This document shows positions 1-5,236 of a DNA stretch of 5,236 nucleotides, piece after piece (the stretch's first letter is position 1; each line of letters starts with the position of its first letter). The DNA comes from Lysobacteraceae bacterium (lineage in GTDB: Bacteria > Pseudomonadota > Gammaproteobacteria > Xanthomonadales > Wenzhouxiangellaceae). The stretch lies in the NCBI GenBank assembly GCA_020201235.1, contig JAIVHD010000276.1:1-5236 (forward strand). Direction: 5' to 3'. The position numbers and the translations under genes were made by a program. The notes under the pieces are model-generated. The model did no database searches. It saw only the letters and a program-made list of their open reading frames with translations, and was not told where the DNA came from.

Positions 1-84
1 GGCCCGGCGGCAACAGCGCCCGGCGAAACTGCAATACCAGGGCAGCGCTGTTCAGCTGCGATTGAGGCACAGGCTATAGCTTAA

Positions 85-234
85 ACTCGAGCGTATTCTG
101 TCTTGACAATGGGGTCCACTTTAAACTACTGGCGATTGCGGGTCGGCCGGTACCGCGCGATATGCGATATGCGCGACGATGAGTTGGTGCTTTTGGTTAT
201 CCACGCGGGCCCCAGAGGTGATGTTTATAAATGA
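85..234 (+). pseudogene. 3' remnant of a RelE/ParE-type toxin gene
   Basis: Reading the frame that ends with TGA at 232-234 gives a C-terminal tail typical of RelE/ParE-superfamily toxins: WRLRVGRYRAICD from 130, then DDELVLLVIHAG and a last GDVYK. Family members usually carry LWRYRVGDYRxICDI and end near GHRREVYR. The spacing GSTLNYW (from 112) also matches the usual GSLxGLW, so homology probably starts around 110. Upstream the match fades and the frame is closed by TAA at 82-84, so the N-terminal half (two helices and first strands) is absent; no other frame of 1-84 supplies it. An internal ATG at 109 could give only 41 residues. The stop overlaps the ATG of the antitoxin gene (ATGA), the usual translational coupling of a toxin-first locus. 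The last motif is itself degenerate (GPRGDVYK). RelE-type toxins cleave mRNA on the ribosome; this fragment is very unlikely to be active. Identification is by family pattern from memory. Confidence 0.72.
215..222 (+). promoter_or_regulatory. ribosome binding site of the XRE antitoxin gene
   Basis: GAGGTGAT matches seven bases of the Shine-Dalgarno consensus AGGAGGTGA and ends eight bases before the ATG at 231. It supports that start and lies inside the last codons of the toxin remnant. Confidence 0.7.
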
Positions 235-623
235 ACGCCAACATCCAGATCATTGAAAAAGAAGGCCACGCGGAGTACGCAGTGGTGCCCATGGAAGAAT
301 GGCGGCGTATCTGTGCGCTGGCCGAGGATGCCGAGGATATTCAGGCTGCTGATAATGCCGTGCGAGAACTGGCTAAGGATTACGACGAAGCCATTCCGGT
401 GGAAATCGTTCGGAAATTGCTCATTGAACAACACCCCGTATCCGTCTGGCGCCAGTACCGGGGCCTGACGCAGCAGGCGCTGGCCGACGCCGCCGGCGTC
501 GGAAAATCGCATATCTCGCAGATCGAGTCAGGCACGAAAACCGGTTCAGTCAAGTGCCTGCGCCGACTCGCCGAGGCGCTTCGCGTCGACATCGACGATC
601 TTTTCAGCGAAGATGGCCAGTGA
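231..623 (+). CDS. XRE-family antitoxin of a RelE-type toxin-antitoxin locus (toxin truncated)
   Basis: The 130-residue protein has two parts. Residues 1-50 (start MNANIQIIEKEGHAEYAVVP, then MEEWRRI) resemble the short Phd-like N-terminal segment found in many antitoxins. Residues about 70-126 form a helix-turn-helix of the XRE/Cro type: WRQYRGLTQQALADAAGV, then GKSHISQIESGTKTG as the recognition-helix region, then CLRRLAEALRVDIDDLF. In this family the N-terminal or linker part neutralises the toxin and the HTH binds the operon's own promoter. The ATG at 231 has a good Shine-Dalgarno and overlaps the stop of the RelE-like remnant, fixing both start and context. Since the toxin's 5' part is missing, this is probably an orphan antitoxin; its original promoter, expected upstream of the toxin, would be lost too. 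It might still repress or neutralise related systems elsewhere, which is inference. It converges on hicB. Confidence 0.88.
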   Translation: MNANIQIIEKEGHAEYAVVPMEEWRRICALAEDAEDIQAADNAVRELAKDYDEAIPVEIVRKLLIEQHPVSVWRQYRGLTQQALADAAGVGKSHISQIESGTKTGSVKCLRRLAEALRVDIDDLFSEDGQ

Positions 624-685
624 ACACGGAGACGGAGCCAGACCTTGCGATTTGCATTCGCGGCCAACCGACGCCGCAAACTGGC

Positions 686-1015
686 TTAGTCCGCCGAATT
701 TTCAATTCTCTCGGCAATCCAGCGGTTGAGGCTTTTGCCTTCCGCCTCGGCCCTCATGGCCGCGCGCGCATGAGTCGCCGGATCGATGCGGAGCATCACG
801 CGTCCGGAATAGGGTCGCTGCGGGGCTCGGTTCAATGCATCACAGGTTGCAAGATAATCGTCAACAGCCTCCTGGAAGTACTTTTTCAGCTCCTCAACCG
901 ACTCACCGTGAAAACCGACAATGTCGCGAATTCCAGCAATACGACCAATAAAGCATTGGTCTTCCTCGCTGTATTCGATTCGGGCCGGATATCCCTTGTA
1001 GTGCATCTGACTCAT
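686..1015 (-). CDS. hicB: HicB-family antitoxin
   Basis: The 109-residue protein has the HicB layout. Residues 1-60 form the partial RNase-H-like fold: YKGYPARIEYSEEDQCFIGRI, then GIRDIVGFHGESVEELKKYFQEAVDDYLATC. Residues about 70-107 form a ribbon-helix-helix DNA-binding domain (SGRVMLRIDPATHARAAMRA, then EGKSLNRWIAERI). HicB binds HicA and blocks its RNA cleavage, and represses the hicAB promoter through its DNA-binding part. The start at 1015 is preferred over the in-frame ATG at 1006 because GGGAG (1027-1023) lies seven bases upstream and because ATGA overlaps the hicA stop. Translation is thus coupled to hicA. Length and motifs look complete, so the antitoxin is probably functional. The 3' end lies 62 bases from the convergent XRE antitoxin gene. 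Confidence 0.93.
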   Translation of the reverse strand: MSQMHYKGYPARIEYSEEDQCFIGRIAGIRDIVGFHGESVEELKKYFQEAVDDYLATCDALNRAPQRPYSGRVMLRIDPATHARAAMRAEAEGKSLNRWIAERIENSAD

Positions 1016-1263
1016 TTCATCACTCCCGCCCGGATCAGAAATTCCCGAGCGTCCTTAACCTGATACGGCTTAGCCTCTTTGCGCGGATGAGGCCGGTGAA
1101 ACGTTGCTACGACGCCATTCATCTCGAACCGGACGCGCGAACCGGTTCCTTCAACGACTATTGCGCCAAGCGCCTTGAAAAGTATCTCGATTCGACGCCA
1201 CTCGATCGTGCGAACTGATCCTTCGCGCAAGATCGAGAGTGTTTTTCGATGCGAGGAATTCAC
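1012..1263 (-). CDS. hicA: HicA-family mRNA interferase toxin
   Basis: With a GTG start at 1263 the product is 83 residues and begins MNSSHRKTL, the usual beginning of this HicA subgroup. It continues with the dsRBD-like core: WRRIEILFKALGAIVVEGTGSRVRF (residues 22-46), NGVVATFHRPHPRKEA (49-64), then VKDAREFLIRAG (69-80). HicA toxins cleave mRNA and block translation. In well-studied members a histidine follows the conserved Gly-Ser/Thr (as in GSNH); here that segment is GSRVRF, and the nearest histidines are H56 and H59 in FHRPHP. I recall this as normal for the subgroup, so I do not call it inactive. The frame is open up to an ATG at 1425, which would add 54 residues, but that part runs into the CGCCAAG repeat, looks nothing like HicA, and is better read as non-coding. 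No strong Shine-Dalgarno precedes the GTG. The stop overlaps the hicB start. Confidence 0.88.
   Translation of the reverse strand: MNSSHRKTLSILREGSVRTIEWRRIEILFKALGAIVVEGTGSRVRFEMNGVVATFHRPHPRKEAKPYQVKDAREFLIRAGVMK
1023..1027 (-). promoter_or_regulatory. ribosome binding site of hicB
   Basis: On the - strand GGGAG lies seven bases before the ATG at 1015, inside the last codons of hicA. It decides for the start at 1015 rather than the ATG nine bases further in. Confidence 0.6.
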
Positions 1264-1281
1264 GATCGAATGATAGCGCAA

Positions 1282-1293
1282 TTTGATATCAAA
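1282..1293. promoter_or_regulatory. perfect 12-bp palindrome, possible hicAB operator
   Basis: TTTGATATCAAA is identical to its reverse complement. It sits 18 bases upstream of the proposed hicA GTG, where an autoregulated toxin-antitoxin promoter would be expected. On the - strand TTGATA is followed 11 bases later by TATCAT, but that spacing is too short for an ordinary sigma-70 promoter, so no promoter is assigned. HicB proteins with a ribbon-helix-helix domain bind palindromic operators; assigning this one is inference from position. Confidence 0.35.
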
Positions 1294-1313
1294 CGGAATC
1301 TCGGCTTGATCGA

Positions 1314-1365
1314 GGAGGAAACGACCGTATTCCGAGAACAACAAACTTAATTTCTCGGCTCCTCC
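1314..1365. repeat. two-tier inverted repeat upstream of hicA
   Basis: An inner pair of 7-base arms, CCGAGAA (1332-1338) and TTCTCGG (1352-1358), surrounds a 13-base loop. An outer pair, GGAGGA (1314-1319) and TCCTCC (1360-1365), flanks it with a 12-base bulge on one side and one base on the other. It could be a leader structure of the hicA transcript or a protein-binding site. On the - strand the outer arm reads GGAGGAG, a good Shine-Dalgarno, but no well-spaced ATG follows. Confidence 0.4.
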
Positions 1366-1402
1366 GCAGAATTTATGGTCGCACAGAGAAGATGTTTCCT
1401 CT

Positions 1403-1426
1403 CGCCAAGCCGCCAAGAACGCCAAG
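1403..1426. repeat. three near-tandem CGCCAAG units
   Basis: CGCCAAG occurs at 1403-1409, 1411-1417 and 1420-1426, separated by one and two bases; on the other strand this reads CTTGGCG three times. Similar short G/C-rich tandem motifs recur in intergenic DNA of many proteobacteria; that resemblance is from memory. It marks the 5' boundary of plausible hicA sequence and argues against the extended frame that would translate it. Confidence 0.65.
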
Positions 1427-1467
1427 GATTTCAGCGGCTGTGCGGGTCATTCCATGCTTCATGAGCG

Positions 1468-1476
1468 CCCCCCCCC
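1468..1476 (+). repeat. homopolymer run of nine C
   Basis: Nine consecutive C bases lie in non-coding DNA between the CGCCAAG units and the REP-like hairpin. Such a run can vary in length or be a sequencing error. No reading frame that I accept crosses it. Confidence 0.6.
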
Positions 1477-1547
1477 AAATAGAGCAAAAACCCGAGCCTC
1501 TGGCTGCCTACGGTAGAGCGCGCGGACGGGCGCACGGAATTCGATAT

Positions 1548-1577
1548 GTTGGATTACGCTTCGCTAATCCAACCTAC
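1548..1577 (-). repeat. GTAG-headed REP-like hairpin (first copy)
   Basis: A perfect 9-bp stem, GTTGGATTA (1548-1556) and TAATCCAAC (1565-1573), encloses an 8-base loop. Read on the - strand the element begins GTAG (1577-1574) directly before the stem and carries AGCGAAGCG at its centre. A GTAG tetranucleotide 5' to a short imperfect palindrome is the hallmark of REP elements mobilised by REP-associated tyrosine transposases (RAYT). No RAYT gene is in the window. A related copy in the opposite orientation ends the window. Confidence 0.7.
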
Positions 1578-1942
1578 GCGAATCGGGCCGGTTAGAATTG
1601 CCCGGAAACGTTCAGGCTTTTCTTTGCGGCGTTTCTTGCGCAGGGGTGGCGGCTGGTTCGAACTCCCGGGGATGTTTTTTCAGCGCGGGCCGTCGATGGG
1701 TTTCGAGGCGCTCCTTTTATTCAGGGATGTGCTGCCAGAAAGCTGTCGGATTCAGCGCTGACCGACTGCGGAAAGGTCGGACTGGGCCAGATTCTCTGCG
1801 CTTTTTCGTTAGACAGGCCCGCTGTTGGCCTCAAAAGATCGAAAAACCTGACTGCAACCGGACTTGTCCTGGTCACGGTCGGTCAAGTCAGACAAGCTCC
1901 GAGGACACGGCGACGTCCGGTCCGCAACCAGAGGTTTTGACC
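1578..1942. other. non-coding leader upstream of the long membrane gene
   Basis: No gene is convincing in these 365 bases. The long frame of the downstream gene stays open back to 1598, but the extra 115 residues are rich in Cys, Arg, Ser and Gly, unlike the membrane protein that follows. I found no promoter with good -35 and -10 boxes at normal spacing. The only structure seen is a set of 5-base arms: GTCGG (1745-1749), CCGAC (1762-1766) and GTCGG (1776-1780), where the middle arm could pair with either neighbour. Confidence 0.5.
1930..1934 (+). promoter_or_regulatory. ribosome binding site of the fused membrane synthase-like gene
   Basis: AGAGG ends eight bases before the ATG at 1943. It favours that start over in-frame starts further upstream, and the first membrane segment begins at once after it. 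Confidence 0.6.
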
Positions 1943-4900
1943 ATGCTGTATCGGCTGGCTTTTTTATTCGTGATCATGACCGGCTTTACCGGCCTGGTCT
2001 ACCAGGTCACCTGGCACAAATACCTATCGTTTTATCTGGGCAGCCATGCGATGGCGGCGAGCCTGGTGCTGGCGGTGTTTTTCCTGTTTCTGTCGCTGGG
2101 CTATTCGGTGCTGGGCCGCAACATCCACCGGATCAGGATCAAGAACAAGCTGTTCGTGTACGGCATCATCGAGGCGCTGATCGGCTTTTATGCCCTGCTA
2201 TCGCCGCAGATTTTTCACCTGCTTGTGGCCTGGCTGCCGGCCGGCGGGCAGGACCAGGCCGGCGATTTTATGTTGGGCTTCGTGTTTACGACGCTGTACA
2301 TCGGCATCCCAACCTTTTTAATGGGAACCACCATTCCCGTGCTGACCCAGGCATTGAGCAAGTCGTTTGACCAAAGTCACGCCACACATGCGGCGGTGTA
2401 CGGCCTGAACACGCTGGGCGCGGTGTTCGGCGCGCTGCTGGCCGGCTTTGTGCTGATTGACGCCTGGGGGCTGCCGCTGACGCTGCTCAACACCGGTATT
2501 CTGAATATCTTGATCGGGCTTGTGACCTGGCTGATCTGGAAGGCCCGGCCACTCGCTTTTGCCGGCACCGCGCCCGAGCCGGTCGATCGCAGCGCGCCGG
2601 TGTCCAACGCCGGCTGGGTCGCGCTGTTGTACGCAGTTTCGTTTGCATCGGGCTTTTATGTGTTTTCGCTTGAAAACCTGATGATCCGGCTGGCCGGGCT
2701 AATTATCGGCTCGTCGGGCTACACCTTTGCGATGATTGTCGCGGCCTTTATCCTGGGCATTGCGCTGGGCAGCCTATGGGTGGGCCGGCGGCGCATCGAC
2801 AGCCCGCGCTTTTTTCTGTGGGTGCAGATCGCGCTGCTGGCCAGCAGCGTGGCGCTGTACCTGCTGGTACCCAGCCTGCCGGAACTGTTCGCGCGGGTGC
2901 GGGTGGTGTTCGCGCCCAGCTACATCAACATCCCGCTGTACTGGAGCGCGGTGTTCGTGCTGTTTACCGCAATCCTGCTGGTGCCGGTGGCGCTGATGGG
3001 CATGAATCTGCCGTTGATTTTTAACTATCTGCGATCGCGCGGGTTGTTTTTGTCGCAGACCGTCGGGCGTATCTACGCTGTCAACACGCTGGGCAGCGTG
3101 CTGGGCTCGCTGGTCGGCGGCTATCTGCTGTTTTTCGTGTTTAACTGGGACGGTGTATACCGCTTTAACCTGATTCTGATTGCGCTGACGCTGCCGTTTA
3201 TCGCCCTGTTAACCTCCGGCGAAAAAGTGCGCAGGGCCCGCTTTGCGGCCTCGGCTGCGGCCATCGTAGTGGTGCTGTTGTTGCCGCGCTGGGACGACCA
3301 TGCGTTCCTGCCCAGCCCGGCGCTGATCACGCGCGCTCCAGCCACCGCGACCAGCCTGGAGCCGACCCTCGAGAGCCTGCGCGACCGAGCCACGCTGGAG
3401 TTCGTGTACCACGGCCCGGCCGCGCACATCGGCGTGCTGGACATGGATGGCAGCCCTCAGTTGCACATCAACGGCAACCCCAACACCGGAGCCATCGACT
3501 GGGAACTGCGCGCGATGAATGCGATGTATCCGCTGAGCTTCGTTCGCAACCCGAAAAGTGTTTTTGTCGTGGGCCTGGGCGGCGGCTTGTCGACCTCGAT
3601 CTTTGCAGAAATGCCATCGGTGGAAAACGTAGTGGTGTCGGAAATCGCCATCGGCGCGATCAAGGCGCTGCCGTATTTCGACGTGCAGAACGACGACTTC
3701 ACCACCCGGCCTTATTACGACAAGGTCAGGTTTGTGCCGGCCGATGCGATTAAGGTTCTGCGTTCGAGCAGCGAACAGTTCGACATCATCGTCTCAGAAC
3801 CCAATCATCCGTGGGTCGCCGGTGTGGAGAATCTGTTTACGGTGGAGTTCCTGACCGAGGTGCGCGAAAGGCTGACCGACGGTGGCGTCTACTGCCAGTG
3901 GTTTCCCTTGTTTGTTTCCGAGCCCGACACTGCACTAACTGTGCTCAACACCTTCCGCCAGGTGTTTCCGGAAGTGCGCGTCTTTTCCGCCGGCGGCGGC
4001 ACGCTGTCGATCCTGGCCTCCGAGCGCCCGCTGCGGGCCGACGCCGAGTGGCTGAACCAGGTCAACAAGCAGGTCGGCCACCGCCTCGAAGCCAATGACA
4101 GCGACTTCGCCGACCCGCTGTTCGTGCTGGCCACTGAGGCGCTCAACGACTGGTCTCTGACGAGCATCGTCGAACACTACCCGGCCACCCAGACCTTCGA
4201 GTTTCCTGTCGTGGCCTCGGCTGCCTTTCGAGCCAAATTCGCCGGCATCGGAACCAACTTTACCGACAGGATCGCCGACCGCTTGCACAGCATCGCACCC
4301 GAGAGCGCGCTGGGCGGCGACATGCTCTACGAACCGCTCCGCGACCAGCTCGACGAGCAGTTCTTCGACGATGCGCACGACAAGCTGACACGGCGCGGCG
4401 AGATCGCCCGTGCCAGTCTGCCGCGGCTTTGGTACCACCGCACGACGTGGTTTGAAAGCGAGCCCGACTGGCCCGACGAAAACAGCCGCGCGACACTGGC
4501 CTACCTGACCGGCCTGAGTGATGACTTTCCGAGCCACTTGCACGAACTGGCAAAAGACCCGAGCGCTGAACCTGGCTTGATCGAGGCCGGACTGATCGGC
4601 GAACAAGCGCTTGGCACTGCCGATGCGCGCGTGCCGGTCTCGTCCGGGGCAGTCGCAGATTCCGAGCCGTCTGATCCGACTTTGCCGGCAAGCATGGCAG
4701 CAGGCCGCAGCACCTCGGCAACAAATTCGGATAGTGGCCCCGAACTACGACCGGCAGCGGCGCTCTACCACAGTTATCGCCAACTCATTCGCGCCCAGGT
4801 CCCTGCCAATATCGGCCGCGTGATCGCCGAGGTGCCAGCCGAATGCGACAGCCGGCAATGCGCCGAACTGCAGCGGCTCATTCTGTTTACAACCCTGAAA

Positions 4901-5002
4901 GGCGATAAACAAGGCCAGCAACTGCTCGAACTCAACCTGGACGACGACACCGCCCGAGAGCGGGTGGACGCGCTGTTCAGGCAATTGCGGGCGTCGCGTT
5001 AA
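1943..5002 (+). CDS. membrane protein fused to a spermidine-synthase-like SAM-binding domain
   Basis: The product is 1019 residues. Residues 1-448 carry about thirteen hydrophobic segments (roughly 4-22, 36-57, 71-98, 108-135, 151-173, 178-198, 224-242, 259-280, 290-311, 332-360, 376-400, 405-424, 433-448), and the two halves resemble each other. Residues about 484-690 form a spermidine-synthase-like Rossmann domain: a strand region ending LHINGN (507-512), the SAM loop GLGGG (544-548), an acidic residue E567 after the second strand, ADA (600-602), SEPNHPWVAGVENLFT (618-633) and GGVYCQWFPL (647-656). Classical aminopropyltransferases have an Asp-rich motif (such as DSTDPVGP) where this protein has SEPNHPW, so polyamine synthesis is doubtful; substrate and reaction are unknown. 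Related fused proteins commonly show SEPSNPW. Residues about 700-1019 match nothing I recognise: a mixed acidic part, a Ser/Pro/Ala linker (about 895-935) and a helical end with C968 and C973. It appears to be a single-gene unit. Confidence 0.87.
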   Translation: MLYRLAFLFVIMTGFTGLVYQVTWHKYLSFYLGSHAMAASLVLAVFFLFLSLGYSVLGRNIHRIRIKNKLFVYGIIEALIGFYALLSPQIFHLLVAWLPAGGQDQAGDFMLGFVFTTLYIGIPTFLMGTTIPVLTQALSKSFDQSHATHAAVYGLNTLGAVFGALLAGFVLIDAWGLPLTLLNTGILNILIGLVTWLIWKARPLAFAGTAPEPVDRSAPVSNAGWVALLYAVSFASGFYVFSLENLMIRLAGLIIGSSGYTFAMIVAAFILGIALGSLWVGRRRIDSPRFFLWVQIALLASSVALYLLVPSLPELFARVRVVFAPSYINIPLYWSAVFVLFTAILLVPVALMGMNLPLIFNYLRSRGLFLSQTVGRIYAVNTLGSVLGSLVGGYLLFFVFNWDGVYRFNLILIALTLPFIALLTSGEKVRRARFAASAAAIVVVLLLPRWDDHAFLPSPALITRAPATATSLEPTLESLRDRATLEFVYHGPAAHIGVLDMDGSPQLHINGNPNTGAIDWELRAMNAMYPLSFVRNPKSVFVVGLGGGLSTSIFAEMPSVENVVVSEIAIGAIKALPYFDVQNDDFTTRPYYDKVRFVPADAIKVLRSSSEQFDIIVSEPNHPWVAGVENLFTVEFLTEVRERLTDGGVYCQWFPLFVSEPDTALTVLNTFRQVFPEVRVFSAGGGTLSILASERPLRADAEWLNQVNKQVGHRLEANDSDFADPLFVLATEALNDWSLTSIVEHYPATQTFEFPVVASAAFRAKFAGIGTNFTDRIADRLHSIAPESALGGDMLYEPLRDQLDEQFFDDAHDKLTRRGEIARASLPRLWYHRTTWFESEPDWPDENSRATLAYLTGLSDDFPSHLHELAKDPSAEPGLIEAGLIGEQALGTADARVPVSSGAVADSEPSDPTLPASMAAGRSTSATNSDSGPELRPAAALYHSYRQLIRAQVPANIGRVIAEVPAECDSRQCAELQRLILFTTLKGDKQGQQLLELNLDDDTARERVDALFRQLRASR

Positions 5003-5207
5003 TTCGAGGATCAAACCCTGGTTTTAGCCCGGCCTATTCGCCACCCAACCTCCTGCGGCGGCCCCAGGCCCCGTGACTACAGCGTTTTACTCGGCCGCGC
5101 ATCCTCACCGGACAGGCGAATACGCTATCCAGTACCTATGGGTCGCCAAACGTCCCAGCGCTGCTTCCCGGTACGCGGGTAGTGGTTCGGGTTTTCGTTT
5201 GGTTTTC
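5003..5207. other. non-coding stretch after the long gene
   Basis: I found no gene and no hairpin followed by a T-run that would make a clear intrinsic terminator. The stretch leads into the REP-like hairpin that closes the window. Confidence 0.5.
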
Positions 5208-5236
5208 GTAGCCCGGGTAAGCGCAGCGCACCCGGG
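5208..5236 (+). repeat. GTAG-headed REP-like hairpin (second copy, cut by window end)
   Basis: GTAG (5208-5211) is followed directly by CCCGGGT (5212-5218), an 11-base centre containing AGCGCAGCG, and ACCCGGG (5230-5236), a perfect 7-bp stem. The layout matches the copy at 1548-1577: GTAG, stem, AGCGNAGCG centre, stem, with different stem bases. It lies on the + strand, so the two copies are inverted around the long gene. The window ends at the stem, so any partner hairpin beyond is unseen. It could also slow transcription after the long gene. Confidence 0.68.

Noticed and set aside
103..127. Sigma-70 promoter with a perfect TTGACA at 103-108
   Set aside because: No acceptable -10 box lies 16-18 bases downstream; the best TAAACT is only 13 bases away. 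The hexamer also lies within the toxin remnant.
154..175. CGCGC and GCGCG arms around two CGATATG repeats, as an operator for the XRE antitoxin
   Set aside because: The stretch codes for conserved RelE-like residues (YRAICDMRD) and the inner bases do not pair, so the symmetry is probably incidental.
660..677. Hairpin GCGGC/GCCGC between the convergent antitoxin genes as a bidirectional terminator
   Set aside because: The stem is only five base pairs and neither side carries a T-run.
554..1063. Open + strand frame of 169 residues opposite hicB
   Set aside because: It overlaps the end of the XRE antitoxin and the whole of hicB on the other strand, both of which have clear family motifs, so it is a shadow frame.
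1264..1425. N-terminal extension of HicA by 54 residues from an ATG at 1425
   Set aside because: It is translated partly from the CGCCAAG repeat and has no HicA-like sequence, while the GTG at 1263 gives the standard 83-residue length and the usual MNSxHRKTL beginning.
1650..1675. tRNA T-arm-like GGTTCGAACTCC
   Set aside because: The bases flanking the TTCGAAC loop do not pair into a 5-bp stem, and no anticodon or D arm or acceptor stem is seen around it.
1598..1942. N-terminal extension of the long membrane protein by 115 residues
   Set aside because: The residues are Cys/Arg/Ser-rich and unlike a membrane protein start. The ATG at 1943 has AGAGG at good spacing and leads directly into the first membrane segment.
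3935..4606. Open - strand frame of 223 residues inside the long gene
   Set aside because: It is antisense to the coding sequence, has no family motif and reflects the GC-rich codon use of the real gene.

Overview
The window is GC-rich bacterial DNA. Its protein families (HicAB, an XRE antitoxin, a membrane-fused spermidine-synthase-like protein) and its GTAG-headed REP-type hairpins suggest a proteobacterium, most likely a gammaproteobacterium. Nothing here fixes a genus. No rRNA, tRNA, CRISPR array or intact transposase is visible.

Left part (1-1263): remains of two toxin-antitoxin loci facing each other. On the + strand, the last codons of a RelE/ParE-type toxin (about 85-234) overlap by four bases (ATGA) the start of an intact antitoxin gene (231-623) with an XRE helix-turn-helix. 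The toxin frame is closed by a stop at 82-84, so the toxin has lost its N-terminal half and the antitoxin is probably an orphan. On the - strand lies a complete hicA-hicB pair (1263 to 686), also coupled through an ATGA overlap. The two loci converge across a 62-base gap.

Middle (1264-1942): about 680 bases without a convincing gene. It holds a perfect 12-bp palindrome close to the hicA start, a 7-bp inverted repeat flanked by a second pair of arms, three near-tandem CGCCAAG units, a run of nine C, and a GTAG-headed hairpin read on the - strand. The rest is an unexplained leader.

Right part (1943-5002): one long gene for a 1019-residue protein. It has about thirteen membrane segments arranged as two related halves, then a spermidine-synthase-like SAM-binding domain whose catalytic motif is altered (SEPNHPW), then about 320 residues with a Ser/Pro/Ala-rich linker and no recognised domain. 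The 234 bases after it are non-coding and end in a second GTAG-headed hairpin, in the opposite orientation to the first, so the long gene sits between inverted REP-like elements.

I see no pathway linking the parts. The left half reads as an accessory or decaying toxin-antitoxin island beside a single-gene unit. The best candidates for something less described are the long fused membrane protein with its C-terminal extension and the repeats around it.
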